Shown here in pieces: positions 10,426-19,067 of a stretch of DNA of 64,000 nucleotides. The notes beneath the pieces are model-generated. The model was not told the origin of the DNA. It made no database searches and saw only the letters and a program-made list of their open reading frames with translations. Where the stretch lies: the NCBI GenBank assembly GCA_023435725.1, contig JAEYRD010000112.1:107486-171485 (forward strand), in the 5' to 3' direction. The stretch is from Pseudomonadota bacterium (GTDB lineage Bacteria > Pseudomonadota > Alphaproteobacteria > Rhizobiales > Xanthobacteraceae). Numbering within the stretch: the first letter of the stretch is position 1; each line of letters opens with the position of its first letter. The position numbers and the translations under genes are program-made.

Positions 10426-11370
10426 TTACTTCGCCCGCTTCTGCTCGATCACATCCCAGATCTTTGCCGCAACGTCGGGGCCGCCGAGCCGCGCGATGGC
10501 GCGGATGCCGGTGGGAGATGTCACGTTGATCTCGGTGAGGTTGCCGTTGATGACGTCGAGACCGACGAACAGCAGGCCGCGTTCGCGCAGCGCCGGCCCG
10601 ACCGTCTCGCAGATCTCGCGCTCGCGCGCCGTGAGCTCGGTCTCCTTTGCCGCGCCGCCGCGCACCATGTTGGAGCGGAGGTCGTCGGCGGCTGGCACGC
10701 GATTCACCGCGCCGGCGAACTCGCCGTTGACCAGGATGATGCGCTTGTCGCCGTGCTTCACCTCGGGAATGAACTGCTGGATCACCCAGGCTTCCTTGAA
10801 GGTCACCGAGAACATGTCGAACAACGAGCCGAAATTCATGTCCTGCGGCATCACGCGGAAGACCGCGGCGCCGCCATGGCCGTGCAGCGGCTTCATGACG
10901 ACGGCGCCATAGCGGTCACGGAAGGCGTTGATCTCGTCGAGATCGCGCGAGATCAGCGTCGGCGGCATCAGCTGCGGAAAGTTCATCACGAACAGTTTTT
11001 CCGGCGCATTGCGCACGGATGCCGGGTCGTTGACGACCAGCGTCTTCGGGTGAATGCGCTCGAGAAGATGCGTCGAGGTGATGTAGGCGAGGTCGAACGG
11101 CGGATCCTGGCGGAGCAGCACTACGTCAAAACCGTTGAGCGCCTCGCGACGGGGTTCGCCGAGGGTGAAGTGATCGCTGGGCTCGTCGCGCACGGTCAGG
11201 AGCTGAACCGGGGCGACGATCTCGTCGCCGACCATCGAGAGCTTGTCGGGCGTATAATAGGAAAGGCTGTGACCACGCTTCTGCGCCTCCAGAAGCAGCG
11301 CAAAGGTGGAATCGCCCTTGATGTTGATGCGGGCGATGGGGTCCATCTGGACGGCGACGTTCAGTTTCAT
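10426..11370 (-). CDS. gshB: glutathione synthetase
   Basis: The 314-residue product matches prokaryotic GshB, which joins gamma-glutamylcysteine and glycine using ATP. It starts MKLNVAVQMDPI, has VVNDPASVRNAPEKLFV in the substrate-binding half and an ATP-grasp region with VMKPLHGHGGAAVFRV. It ends with GLDVINGNLTEINVTSPTG, which supplies the Mg-binding acidic and Asn residues. Length is normal. The in-frame extension upstream to 11436 overlaps yraN and is not needed. The yraN stop lies 10 bp upstream, so gshB is the last gene of rsmI-yraN-gshB. Confidence 0.96.
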   Translation of the reverse strand: MKLNVAVQMDPIARINIKGDSTFALLLEAQKRGHSLSYYTPDKLSMVGDEIVAPVQLLTVRDEPSDHFTLGEPRREALNGFDVVLLRQDPPFDLAYITSTHLLERIHPKTLVVNDPASVRNAPEKLFVMNFPQLMPPTLISRDLDEINAFRDRYGAVVMKPLHGHGGAAVFRVMPQDMNFGSLFDMFSVTFKEAWVIQQFIPEVKHGDKRIILVNGEFAGAVNRVPAADDLRSNMVRGGAAKETELTAREREICETVGPALRERGLLFVGLDVINGNLTEINVTSPTGIRAIARLGGPDVAAKIWDVIEQKRAK

Positions 11371-11380
11371 GGTCTGCCTT

Positions 11381-11782
11381 TCAGGTCGACGCGTCGAATG
11401 CCGCCAACACATGGCGCGGAAGTCGCTTCGGCGCAATCAGCATGGCGTCGAATCGCAATTCGAATTCGGCATGCTCGGGATGCGCTACGAGCCAGCCTTG
11501 CGCGGCGTCGATGATGCGCTGCTGCTGGCGCGGGGTTACGGCAAAGGCGGCGTCATCTAGCGTCGCGCGCGCCTTGACCTCGACGAAGGCGATCAGGTTG
11601 CGGCGGCGTGCCACGATGTCGATTTCGCCCTGCGGGGTGCGGTAGCGCTTGGCGAGGATGCGATAGCCCTTGGCCATGAGGTAGGCTGCGGCGCGGCTCT
11701 CGGCGGAGATGCCGGTGCGGAACGCGGCGACGCGTTCGGGCGAGGCGACTTTCGGTTCCTCAGCTCCCTCAGCCTTCGCCAT
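11381..11782 (-). CDS. YraN family (UPF0102) endonuclease-like protein
   Basis: The 133-residue protein has the UPF0102 nuclease-like core. GYRILAKRYRTPQGEIDIVARR and FVEVKAR provide the E-x-D...E-x-K pattern of the restriction-endonuclease fold. The biological role of the family is not settled. The start at 11782 overlaps the rsmI stop by 14 bp, and a further upstream ATG would run deep into rsmI. Its position between rsmI and gshB, with an LpoA-like gene divergent, resembles the enterobacterial rsmI/lpoA/yraN neighbourhood. Confidence 0.9.
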   Translation of the reverse strand: MAKAEGAEEPKVASPERVAAFRTGISAESRAAAYLMAKGYRILAKRYRTPQGEIDIVARRRNLIAFVEVKARATLDDAAFAVTPRQQQRIIDAAQGWLVAHPEHAEFELRFDAMLIAPKRLPRHVLAAFDAST

Positions 11783-12743
11783 CGCCGCCCCGCAAATCCT
11801 TGTGCAGATTCTTGGGCAGATTCTTGGCAAGCTCGAGCGCGCGGGCATAGACCTCGCGGCGCGGCCGTCCCGACAGGGCGACCGCATGCGCCACCGCGTC
11901 CTTGACGCTGTGCGCGGCAAGGTGTTCGCGCAGGAGATCGTCGAGCGCATCCGCAGTCAGCACCTCGGCGTCAGCTGCAGGCGGGCCGATCACCAGCACG
12001 AATTCGCCGCGCGTCTCCAGCCTATCGGCCTCGCGCGCCAGCTCATGCAGCGTCGCGCGCGAAATCTCCTCGTGCAACTTCGTCAGCTCACGGCAGATCG
12101 CGGCCTCGCGCGTTCCCATGATCTCGGCGAGGTCGGCGAGCGTGTCCTGCACGCGGTTGCCGGATTCGAACATCACCAGCGTCGCATCGATGCGCGCGAG
12201 CTCGGCAAGGCGCGACCTGCGGGCGGCGGATTTCGCCGGCAGGAACCCTTCGAAGAAGAAGCGGTCGGTCGGCAGCGCGGCGACCGACAGCGCCGCCAGC
12301 ACCGAGGACGGGCCGGGCAGCGCGTAGACCGCATGGCCGGCCGAGCAGACCTCGCGCACCAGCTTGAAGCCGGGGTCGGAGATCAGCGGCGTGCCGGCGT
12401 CCGACACCAGCGCGACCGAGCCGCCCTGCCCCAGCGCCTCCAGGATTTTTGGCCTCGCGGCTTCCGCGTTGTGCTCGTGATAGGGTTTGAGCTGCGCCGC
12501 GATCGCATAGCGTTCGGTCAGGCGCCGCGTGATGCGGGTGTCTTCGCAGGCGATGACGTCGACGCCTGCGAGCGTCTGGAGCGCCCGCAGCGTGATGTCG
12601 CCCAGATTGCCGATCGGGGTCGCGACCAGATGGAGGCCCGGCGCCGCCTTTGGCGCGGCGAGGTGATGGGCATCGATGGAGAAGCCGCGCGAGGCGGCTT
12701 CTGTGCCTTCAGGCGTATTTATCGGGACCGGCTTTGCGCGCAT
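11769..12743 (-). CDS. rsmI: 16S rRNA (cytidine1402-2'-O)-methyltransferase
   Basis: The 324-residue product is a tetrapyrrole-methylase-fold enzyme. After a roughly 35-residue leader it shows LHLVATPIGNLGDITLRAL, EDTRITRRL, ALVSDAGTPLISDPGF and the long FFEGFLPAKSAARRSRL segment, all typical of RsmI. RsmI methylates the ribose of C1402 in the ribosomal decoding centre. The first ATG at 12743 gives an N-terminus slightly longer than E. coli's. It heads the rsmI-yraN-gshB operon and is divergent from the LpoA-like lipoprotein gene. Confidence 0.95.
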   Translation of the reverse strand: MRAKPVPINTPEGTEAASRGFSIDAHHLAAPKAAPGLHLVATPIGNLGDITLRALQTLAGVDVIACEDTRITRRLTERYAIAAQLKPYHEHNAEAARPKILEALGQGGSVALVSDAGTPLISDPGFKLVREVCSAGHAVYALPGPSSVLAALSVAALPTDRFFFEGFLPAKSAARRSRLAELARIDATLVMFESGNRVQDTLADLAEIMGTREAAICRELTKLHEEISRATLHELAREADRLETRGEFVLVIGPPAADAEVLTADALDDLLREHLAAHSVKDAVAHAVALSGRPRREVYARALELAKNLPKNLHKDLRGGDGEG

Positions 12744-13106
12744 AATGAAACGAACTTAGGCATGATCTGGAGGGCTGGGAACCGGTCGGCCGAAAAAGAT
12801 GAAAAAGATCACGTCTGGGCAAGATACCGAGCCAAGGGGCGAGGAAGGACGGCAATGTGATCCATCCGGGGTCACATTCGAGAGGGAAGAATCATCCGCG
12901 CCATATTCACGGCGGAAACGCCGCCTTGATGCTGCGTGACGGACGGCGAACAGCTAGCCAGGACTTGAGGTGCGGCCGCGTTAAGCAGTCATTATCCTTT
13001 TGTTTTAGTTAACTATTTGTCGACAATATGCCTGAATCTGCGGCTTGTGTCGCGGAAAGAGTTGTTGTGACTGGCGGGAAGACGGCCAGTCAGAAGAGAA
13101 GCTGCC
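12744..13106. other. divergent promoter region between rsmI and the LpoA-like gene
   Basis: This 363-bp gap must hold both promoters. A locally AT-rich run near 12985-13025 (tcattatccttttgtttta) is a plausible promoter area for the rightward gene. I see no operator-like palindrome and no credible short gene. Confidence 0.45.
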
Positions 13107-14339
13107 ATGCTGGGCCCGCGTCATACGAAGTCTCCCGTTCAGGGGCCCCGATTGTCGGGGGCGACCCGCCGAAGCGCGCTTGGGCTCTTGCTCGGGGCGC
13201 CGCTGCTGTCGGCCTGCTCCGGGGTGCAGCAGAGCCTCAGCCAGTTCTCCAGTCCATTCGGCGGTTCCCCGCCCCCGGCTCAGCCGGCCGGCCCGCCGCA
13301 ACAGGCCACCACCGCCGGCACGGGCGGGGTGAAGGTCGCCGTGATCCTGCCGCTTTCGGCGGCCGGCAACGCCGGGCTTGCGGCGCAATCCATGCGCAAC
13401 GCCGCCGAGATGGCGCTGGCCGAGTTCCAGAATCCCAACATCCAGCTCCTGATCAAGGACGACAATGGCAGCCCGCAAGGCGCGCTGGCCGGGGCGCAGC
13501 AGGCGGTCGACGAAGGCGCCGAGATCATCCTGGGGCCGCTGTTCGCGCAGTCGGTGCCGGCGGTGGCGCAGGTCGCGCGCACGCGCGGCATCGCGGTGAT
13601 TGCGTTTTCGACCGATTCGAGCATCGCCGGCCGCGGCGTCTATCTGCTCAGCTTCCTGCCGGAGTCCGACGTCAACCGCATCGTCGAATATTCGGCCAGC
13701 ATCGGAAAGCGCTCCATCGCCGTGCTCGTGCCCGACAATGCCTATGGCAATGTCGTCGAGGCTGCGGTGAAGGCGGCGGTGCCGCGGCGCGGCGGGCGCA
13801 TCGTTGCCTTCGAGAAATACGGCGCCGACCGTGCGACGCCGGCGCGCACTGTCGCGCAGCAGCTCGGCAGTGCGGATGCGCTGTTCATTGCCGATGACGG
13901 CGATGCCGTGGTTGCGGTGGCGGATGCGATGACGGCCGCAGGCGCCAACTTACGCAACATCCAGCTGCTCGGCACGGGCCTGTGGGACAATCCGCGCGTC
14001 TATGCGAGCCAGGCGCTACAGGGCGGCCTCTATGCCGCGCCCGATCCGGCGGGCTTTCGCGCCTTCTCCGGCCGCTATCGCACCAAATATGGCGGCGAGC
14101 CGGTGCGTACCGCCACGCTCGCCTATGATGCGGTCGCCCTCGTCGCCGCGCTCGCGCGCACGCAAGGCACCACACGCTTCTCGTCCGACGTGCTCACCAA
14201 TCCGTCGGGCTTTGCCGGCATCGACGGCCTGTTCCGCTTCCGCGCCGACGGCACCAACGAGCGCGGTCTTGCGGTGATGAAGGTGACGACCGGCGGTGGC
14301 GTCGCGGTCGCGGGTTCGCCGAAGAGCTTTGGGGCTTGA
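13107..14339 (+). CDS. LpoA-like penicillin-binding-protein activator lipoprotein
   Basis: The 410-residue protein has a twin-arginine-containing N-region, a hydrophobic segment and the lipobox LLSAC (Cys near residue 37), then a Pro/Gly-rich linker. From about residue 75 it has a type 1 periplasmic-binding fold (VKVAVILPLSAAGNAGLAAQ, ILGPLFAQSVPAVAQVAR). This is the arrangement of penicillin-binding-protein activator proteins, the C-terminal part of LpoA. Divergence from rsmI with yraN close by supports that over a plain amino-acid ABC-transporter binding protein, since no permease or ATPase gene is near. Its PBP1A-activating role is inferred. Confidence 0.85.
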   Translation: MLGPRHTKSPVQGPRLSGATRRSALGLLLGAPLLSACSGVQQSLSQFSSPFGGSPPPAQPAGPPQQATTAGTGGVKVAVILPLSAAGNAGLAAQSMRNAAEMALAEFQNPNIQLLIKDDNGSPQGALAGAQQAVDEGAEIILGPLFAQSVPAVAQVARTRGIAVIAFSTDSSIAGRGVYLLSFLPESDVNRIVEYSASIGKRSIAVLVPDNAYGNVVEAAVKAAVPRRGGRIVAFEKYGADRATPARTVAQQLGSADALFIADDGDAVVAVADAMTAAGANLRNIQLLGTGLWDNPRVYASQALQGGLYAAPDPAGFRAFSGRYRTKYGGEPVRTATLAYDAVALVAALARTQGTTRFSSDVLTNPSGFAGIDGLFRFRADGTNERGLAVMKVTTGGGVAVAGSPKSFGA

Positions 14340-14346
14340 TGGTTTC

Positions 14347-14431
14347 GCAGCCCGGATGGAGCGCCGCGTAATCCGGGGCTGTGCAGGCGGAGAGACTGTT
14401 CCCGGATTTCGCTACGCTCCATCCGGGCTAC
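14347..14431. repeat. dispersed palindromic repeat, family A
   Basis: Begins gcagcccggatggagcg and ends ctccatccgggctac. It is the same two-ended palindrome as 10333-10415 and 60083-60167. It lies between the convergent LpoA-like and hemW genes, where it may end both transcripts. Confidence 0.75.
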
Positions 14432-14440
14432 GGCACTTCG

Positions 14441-15595
14441 CTACGCCGCGAGATCCGCGACCACCGCGTCCAGCACCGGAAAACCGCTGCTCGTCACGCG
14501 CAGCCGCCCCGTCGCATCCACCGTGATCGCGCCCTCTTCACGCAACAGCGCGATGCGGCCGGGATCGAGCGGGCGGCCGGAGAGTGCGGTGTAGCGCTCG
14601 GGGTCGATGCCCTCGGCGAGACGCAATCCCATCAGCAGGAATTCGTCGGCGCGCTCCTCGCTGTTGAGGAGATCGTCGGTGACGACGCCGTGGCCGTTGG
14701 CCTCGACCCGCATCAGCCAGGCTTCGGGACGCTTCTCGGTGGCGGTGGCATGGCGCAGGCCGTTGATGTCGAGGCGGCCATGCGCGCCGGGACCAATACC
14801 GGCATATTCCTGGCCGCGCCAGTAGACGAGATTGTGCCGGCACTCGGCGCCACGCCGCGCGTGATTGGAGATTTCGTAGGCGGGCAGGCCGAGCTTGTCG
14901 CAGGTTTCCTGCGTGATGTCGTAGAGCGCGCGCGCGACCGCCTCGTCCGGTGTCTTCAGCTTGCCGGCCTGGTGCAGGCCGAAGAACGGCGTGCCTTCCT
15001 CGATCGTGAGCTGGTAGAGCGACAGATGTTCGGCCGCTTCATCGATCGCATGACGCAGCTCGTCGGCCCACATCGCCGGCGTCTGGTCGGGACGGGCGTA
15101 GATCAGATCGAACGAGTAACGATCGAACGAGCGGCGCGCGATGGCGACGGCATCGAGTGCCTCGCGCGCACTGTGCAGGCGGCCCAGCGCTTTCAGCGAG
15201 GCATCATCGAGCGCCTGCACGCCAAGCGAAACGCGGTTGACGCCGGCGGTGCGATAACCGGCGAAACGCGTGGCCTCGACGCTGGTCGGGTTTGCTTCCA
15301 GCGTCACCTCGACATCGCCAGCGACGTGCCAGTGCTTGCCGATTGCGTCGAGCACCGCACCGACGGTTGTGGGCTGCATCAAGGACGGCGTGCCGCCGCC
15401 GAGGAAGATCGAGGTGACTTCGCGCCCGGGCGCGCGCTCGGCCGTGGTCGCGATCTCGCGCGCGAAGGCGGCGGCAAAGCGCGCCTCGTCGATCGCGGCG
15501 TGGCGGACATGGCTGTTGAAATCGCAATAGGGACACTTCGACAGGCAGAACGGCCAGTGCACGTAGACGCCGAAGGCTTCCTTAGCGCGGCTCAA
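14441..15595 (-). CDS. hemW: HemW, radical SAM heme chaperone (formerly coproporphyrinogen III oxidase-like)
   Basis: The 384-residue product has the radical-SAM cluster motif CLSKCPYC near residues 17-24. It is followed by IFLGGGTPSLMQP and VTLEANPTSVE, and later GVNRVSLGVQALDD. This matches HemW rather than HemN, which has an extra N-terminal segment and ends differently. HemW is thought to carry heme to target proteins; rhizobial copies are often misnamed HemN. The gene start overlaps the rdgB end by 14 bp, making it the third gene of rph-rdgB-hemW. Confidence 0.93.
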   Translation of the reverse strand: MSRAKEAFGVYVHWPFCLSKCPYCDFNSHVRHAAIDEARFAAAFAREIATTAERAPGREVTSIFLGGGTPSLMQPTTVGAVLDAIGKHWHVAGDVEVTLEANPTSVEATRFAGYRTAGVNRVSLGVQALDDASLKALGRLHSAREALDAVAIARRSFDRYSFDLIYARPDQTPAMWADELRHAIDEAAEHLSLYQLTIEEGTPFFGLHQAGKLKTPDEAVARALYDITQETCDKLGLPAYEISNHARRGAECRHNLVYWRGQEYAGIGPGAHGRLDINGLRHATATEKRPEAWLMRVEANGHGVVTDDLLNSEERADEFLLMGLRLAEGIDPERYTALSGRPLDPGRIALLREEGAITVDATGRLRVTSSGFPVLDAVVADLAA

Positions 15596-16217
15596 GGCAG
15601 ATCTCCGCCAGTTTCACGAAGGCGCGGGCACGGTGCGACAGGCCAAGGCCGAGCGGCGGCAGGCCGTGCTTCTCGATGCTGGTCATCTCGCCGAAGGTGC
15701 GCGTGTGACCGTCGGGAAGGAACATGGGATCATAGCCGAAACCGGCTGTGCCGCGCGGCGGCCAGACCAGGGTGCCGTCGGCGCGCGCCTCGACCTCTTC
15801 GAGATGATCGTCGGGCCAGGCGACGCAGAGCGCGGAGACGAAATGCGCGGTGCGCTTGTCGGGTGCGGTCGCGCCGCGTTCCTGCAGCAGGCGTTCGATC
15901 TGCGCCATCGCCGCGCTGAAATCCTTGGTCGGTCCGGCCCAGCGCGCACTGTAGATGCCGGGCGCACCGTCGAGCGCGTCGACCACGATGCCGGAATCGT
16001 CGGCGAAAGCGGGAAGCTTCGCCGCCTGCGCCGCCGCGATCGCCTTGATCGCGGCGTTGCTGCGAAAATCGCTGCCGGTCTCTTCGGGCTCGCCGAGGCC
16101 GAGCTCACCAGCCGAAACCGCCTCGATGCCGTGAGGCGCGAGCAGCTCCTTCATCTCGGCGAGCTTGCCGGGATTGTGGGTCGCGATGACCAGCTTTCCA
16201 GTGATTCGGCGGTGCAT
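15582..16217 (-). CDS. rdgB: RdgB/HAM1 non-canonical purine NTP pyrophosphatase
   Basis: The 211-residue enzyme carries the family's opening motif THNPGKLAEM (residues 12-21) and FADDSGIVVDALDGAPGIYS with the catalytic acidic pair. It also has GFGYDPMFLPDG and a closing LSHRARAF. It hydrolyses ITP, dITP and XTP to monophosphates and so keeps deaminated bases out of DNA. The long open frame upstream is only a shadow of rph, and ATG 16217 gives the family length. It is 11 bp downstream of rph and overlaps hemW. Confidence 0.95.
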   Translation of the reverse strand: MHRRITGKLVIATHNPGKLAEMKELLAPHGIEAVSAGELGLGEPEETGSDFRSNAAIKAIAAAQAAKLPAFADDSGIVVDALDGAPGIYSARWAGPTKDFSAAMAQIERLLQERGATAPDKRTAHFVSALCVAWPDDHLEEVEARADGTLVWPPRGTAGFGYDPMFLPDGHTRTFGEMTSIEKHGLPPLGLGLSHRARAFVKLAEICLEPR

Positions 16218-16228
16218 GGGCCTATTGA

Positions 16229-16942
16229 CTACGCCACGGCCAGTTTCTGCAAGTCCACGAGACGCGCAACGCCCTTGCGCGCCAGCGCCATCAGCGCCAG
16301 GAGCTCGTCCTGCGTGAACGGCTCGCGTTCCGCGGTGCCCTGCACCTCGATGATGCGGCCGTCGCCGGTCATGACGAAATTGGCGTCGGTCTCGGCCTCC
16401 GAATCCTCGGCGTAGTCGAGGTCGAGCACCGGCGTACCGTTGTAGATGCCGCAGGAGATCGCGGCGACGTTGTCGCGCAGGACGTTGGCCTTGACCATGT
16501 TGCGCGCCTTCATCCAATTGACGCAATCGGCGAGCGCGACCCAGGCGCCGGTGATCGACGCCGTACGCGTGCCGCCGTCGGCCTGGAGCACGTCGCAATC
16601 GACCGTGATCTGGCGTTCGCCGAGCGCTTCGAGATTGATGATGGTGCGAAGCGAGCGGCCGATCAGGCGCTGGATCTCGACGGTGCGGCCGCTCTGCTTT
16701 CCGGCGGATGCCTCGCGGCGGGTACGTTCCGAGGTCGCGCGCGGCAGCATGCCGTATTCGGCGGTGACCCAGCCGCGGCCCTGGCCCTTCAGCCACGGCG
16801 GCAGGCGGTCTTCGAGCGTGGCGGTGACCAGCACATGGGTGTCGCCGAATTTCACCAGGCACGAGCCTTCCGCATATTTGACCACGCCGCGCTCGAGCGT
16901 CACGGGGCGCAATTCGTCGGGCGCACGGCGGCTTGGCCGCAT
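16229..16942 (-). CDS. rph: ribonuclease PH
   Basis: The 237-residue product is a classic RNase PH: MRPSRRAPDELRPVTLERG, GDTHVLVTATLEDRLPPWL, GWVTAEYGMLPRATSER (active-site arginines) and DCDVLQADGGTRTASITGA (catalytic Asp). It trims the 3' ends of tRNA precursors using phosphate. The frame extends upstream to 17104, but the product start at 16942 is the conserved one. First gene of rph-rdgB-hemW, divergent from hrcA over a 181-bp region. Confidence 0.96.
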   Translation of the reverse strand: MRPSRRAPDELRPVTLERGVVKYAEGSCLVKFGDTHVLVTATLEDRLPPWLKGQGRGWVTAEYGMLPRATSERTRREASAGKQSGRTVEIQRLIGRSLRTIINLEALGERQITVDCDVLQADGGTRTASITGAWVALADCVNWMKARNMVKANVLRDNVAAISCGIYNGTPVLDLDYAEDSEAETDANFVMTGDGRIIEVQGTAEREPFTQDELLALMALARKGVARLVDLQKLAVA

Positions 16943-17123
16943 GGGAAATCCTCCAAAACTCACGGAAAAGGGCTGTTCGCGGTGCTTGTAGGTGGGGTGA
17001 GGGTGGGCGGCAAGGGGGAAGATCACGGCCTTATTCACCCCCGATTTCCGGTCCGCGAACGCCGCGCTTGTCAGAACGGCCCTGGATGGACAAATTATCA
17101 GCATCTGAGAGGAGTTACCGTCT

Positions 17124-18212
17124 GTGGCCCATCACGATCCGATCCATCTGATCGCGCCGCGCGCGGGTCTCGCCCAGCTCAACGAGCGTTCCCGCGACAT
17201 CTTTCGTCAAATTGTCGAAAGCTATCTGGCGACCGGCGAGCCGGTCGGCTCGCGCAATATTTCGCGCCTGATCGCCACGCCGCTGTCGCCGGCCTCGGTC
17301 CGCAACGTCATGGCCGATCTGGAACTGCTCGGATTGATTTACGCGCCGCATACCTCCGCTGGCCGGCTGCCGACGGAACTCGGCCTGCGTTTCTTCGTCG
17401 ACGCGCTCATGCAAGTCGGCGACCTCAACGAGGCCGAGCGGCAGTCGATCCAGGGCCAGCTCGCCTCCGTCGGCCAGGCCCAGTCGGTCGAGGCGGCGCT
17501 GGATCAGGCGCTGACGCGGCTGTCGGGTCTGACCCGCGCCGCCGCGGTTGTGCTGACGCCGAAGTCCAATACCCGGCTCAAACACATCGAATTCGTCCGT
17601 TTGGAACCGGAAAAGGCGCTGGTGATCCTGGTCGGCGAGGATGGACAGGTCGAAAACCGCGTGCTGACGCTGCCACTCGGAGTTCCATCCTCGGCGCTGA
17701 CGGAGGCGAGCAATTTCCTCAACGCGCGAATCCGGGGCCGGACACTGGCCGAGGCGCGGCTCGAGCTCGAAACCGCGCTCGGGGAGGCCCGCGCCGAGCT
17801 CGATCAATTGACGCAGAAGGTGATCTCGACCGGGATCGCAAGCTGGTCCGGCGGCGAGAACGAGGACCGCCAGCTCATCGTTCGCGGCCATGCCAATCTG
17901 CTGGAAGACCTGCATGCGCTGGAGGATCTCGAGCGCGTTCGCCTGCTGTTCGACGATCTCGAGACCAAGCGCGGCGTGATCGACCTGCTCGGCCGGGCCG
18001 AGACCGCGGAAGGCGTGCGAATCTTCATCGGCAGCGAGAACAAGCTGTTTTCGCTATCCGGCTCCTCCACGATCATCTCGCCCTATCGGGATGCCGCCGG
18101 CCGAATCGTCGGTGTTTTGGGCGTGATCGGGCCGACGCGGCTGAATTATGCCCGCGTGATCCCGACTGTGGACTACGCCGCCCGCATCGTCAGTCGGCTC
18201 CTGGGGGGCTGA
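17124..18212 (+). CDS. hrcA: heat-inducible transcription repressor HrcA
   Basis: The 362-residue protein starts with a winged-helix DNA-binding domain (about 15-90: LNERSRDIFRQIVESYLATG, SPASVRNVMADLELLGLI). A GAF-like dimerisation domain and the C-terminal conserved region VIGPTRLNYARVIPTVDY follow. HrcA represses chaperone genes by binding CIRCE elements. I found no CIRCE (TTAGCACTC-N9-GAGTGCTAA) upstream of hrcA, grpE, dnaK or dnaJ, so its targets (usually groESL in this group) are probably elsewhere. grpE follows in the same direction. Confidence 0.95.
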   Translation: MAHHDPIHLIAPRAGLAQLNERSRDIFRQIVESYLATGEPVGSRNISRLIATPLSPASVRNVMADLELLGLIYAPHTSAGRLPTELGLRFFVDALMQVGDLNEAERQSIQGQLASVGQAQSVEAALDQALTRLSGLTRAAAVVLTPKSNTRLKHIEFVRLEPEKALVILVGEDGQVENRVLTLPLGVPSSALTEASNFLNARIRGRTLAEARLELETALGEARAELDQLTQKVISTGIASWSGGENEDRQLIVRGHANLLEDLHALEDLERVRLLFDDLETKRGVIDLLGRAETAEGVRIFIGSENKLFSLSGSSTIISPYRDAAGRIVGVLGVIGPTRLNYARVIPTVDYAARIVSRLLGG

Positions 18213-18308
18213 CCGGCGTTTCCTTCGATCACGGGCGCTTGATTTTCGTAGCTTTAGGCACGATATCCGGGCCAACAATCCCTTGAAACGAGTTTGAGAC
18301 CAGAGCCG

Positions 18309-18914
18309 ATGACCGATCGAGACCGGCAGCCCGACGACACGACCCCGCCGACCGGCGAGCCCGTGATGTCAAAGCCTTACATCATGCCCGACGATCCCGA
18401 GCCCGGCTCGGTCGAGTTGTTGCAGAAGGAAGCCGCCGAGGCGCGCGACCGCATGCTGCGGACGCTGGCCGAGATGGAAAATCTGCGCAAGCGAACCACC
18501 AAGGAAGTGGCTGACGCCCGCCTCTACGGCATCACCGGCTTTGCCCGCGACGTGCTCGACATCGCCGACAACCTTCAGCGCGCGCTCGATGCCGTTCCGG
18601 CCGAGGCGCGTGCCGCGGCCGATCCCGGCCTGACCGCGCTGATCGAGGGCGTCGAGCTCACCGAGCGCTCGCTGCTCAACGCGCTGGAAAAGCACGGCGT
18701 GAAGAAGTTCGATCCGCAGGGCCAGAAGTTCGACCCGAACTTCCAGCAGGCGATGTTCGAGGTGCCCGATCCGTCGGTGCCGACGGGGACCGTGGTGCAG
18801 GTCGTTCAGGCCGGCTACACGATCGGCGAGCGCGTGCTGCGTCCGGCTTTGGTCGGCGTTGCCAAGGGTGGTGCGAAGGCCGCGGCCGCTGCTAACAGCA
18901 ACGAGTCGAACTGA
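18309..18914 (+). CDS. grpE: GrpE nucleotide exchange factor
   Basis: The 201-residue product has the GrpE layout. A charged variable N-terminus is followed by a long helix (LLQKEAAEARDRMLRTLAEMENLRKRT, quoted in part) and the beta-domain signature FDPNFQQAMFEVPDPSVP with VLRPALVGVA. It releases ADP from DnaK. The ATG at 18309 is chosen over an upstream TTG. It lies 96 bp downstream of hrcA and could be co-transcribed. dnaK lies 2.3 kb further on, separated by two leftward genes, so the hrcA-grpE-dnaK-dnaJ order is conserved but not contiguous. Confidence 0.95.
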   Translation: MTDRDRQPDDTTPPTGEPVMSKPYIMPDDPEPGSVELLQKEAAEARDRMLRTLAEMENLRKRTTKEVADARLYGITGFARDVLDIADNLQRALDAVPAEARAAADPGLTALIEGVELTERSLLNALEKHGVKKFDPQGQKFDPNFQQAMFEVPDPSVPTGTVVQVVQAGYTIGERVLRPALVGVAKGGAKAAAAANSNESN

Positions 18915-18931
18915 GCAGTATAATTGTTCAA

Positions 18932-19046
18932 CCTTCATGGTGAGGAGGCGCGTCAGCGCCGTCTCGAACCATTGAGGCCCGCCTGCATCAGCTCGGCCTT
19001 CATCCTTCGAGACGCGCGCGAAGAAGCGCGCTCCTCAGGATGAGGG
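18932..19046. repeat. dispersed repeat, family B
   Basis: Two hairpin modules built around ccttcatggtgaggaggcg / gtctcgaaccattgagg and catccttcgagacgcgc / ctcctcaggatgagg. The same modules recur at 26951-27066. The copy sits between the convergent grpE and nicotinamidase genes. Confidence 0.75.
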
Positions 19047-19067
19047 TCGTGCGGTTTTACGCGTCGC

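Noticed and set aside
16943..17123. CIRCE operator upstream of hrcA
   Set aside because: No TTAGCACTC or GAGTGCTAA arm, even degenerate, is present in this gap or ahead of grpE, dnaK or dnaJ.
18238..18270. Possible RpoH promoter for grpE (CTTG-N19-CGATATCCGG)
   Set aside because: Spacing is one base too long and the -10 half matches poorly, unlike the dnaK site.
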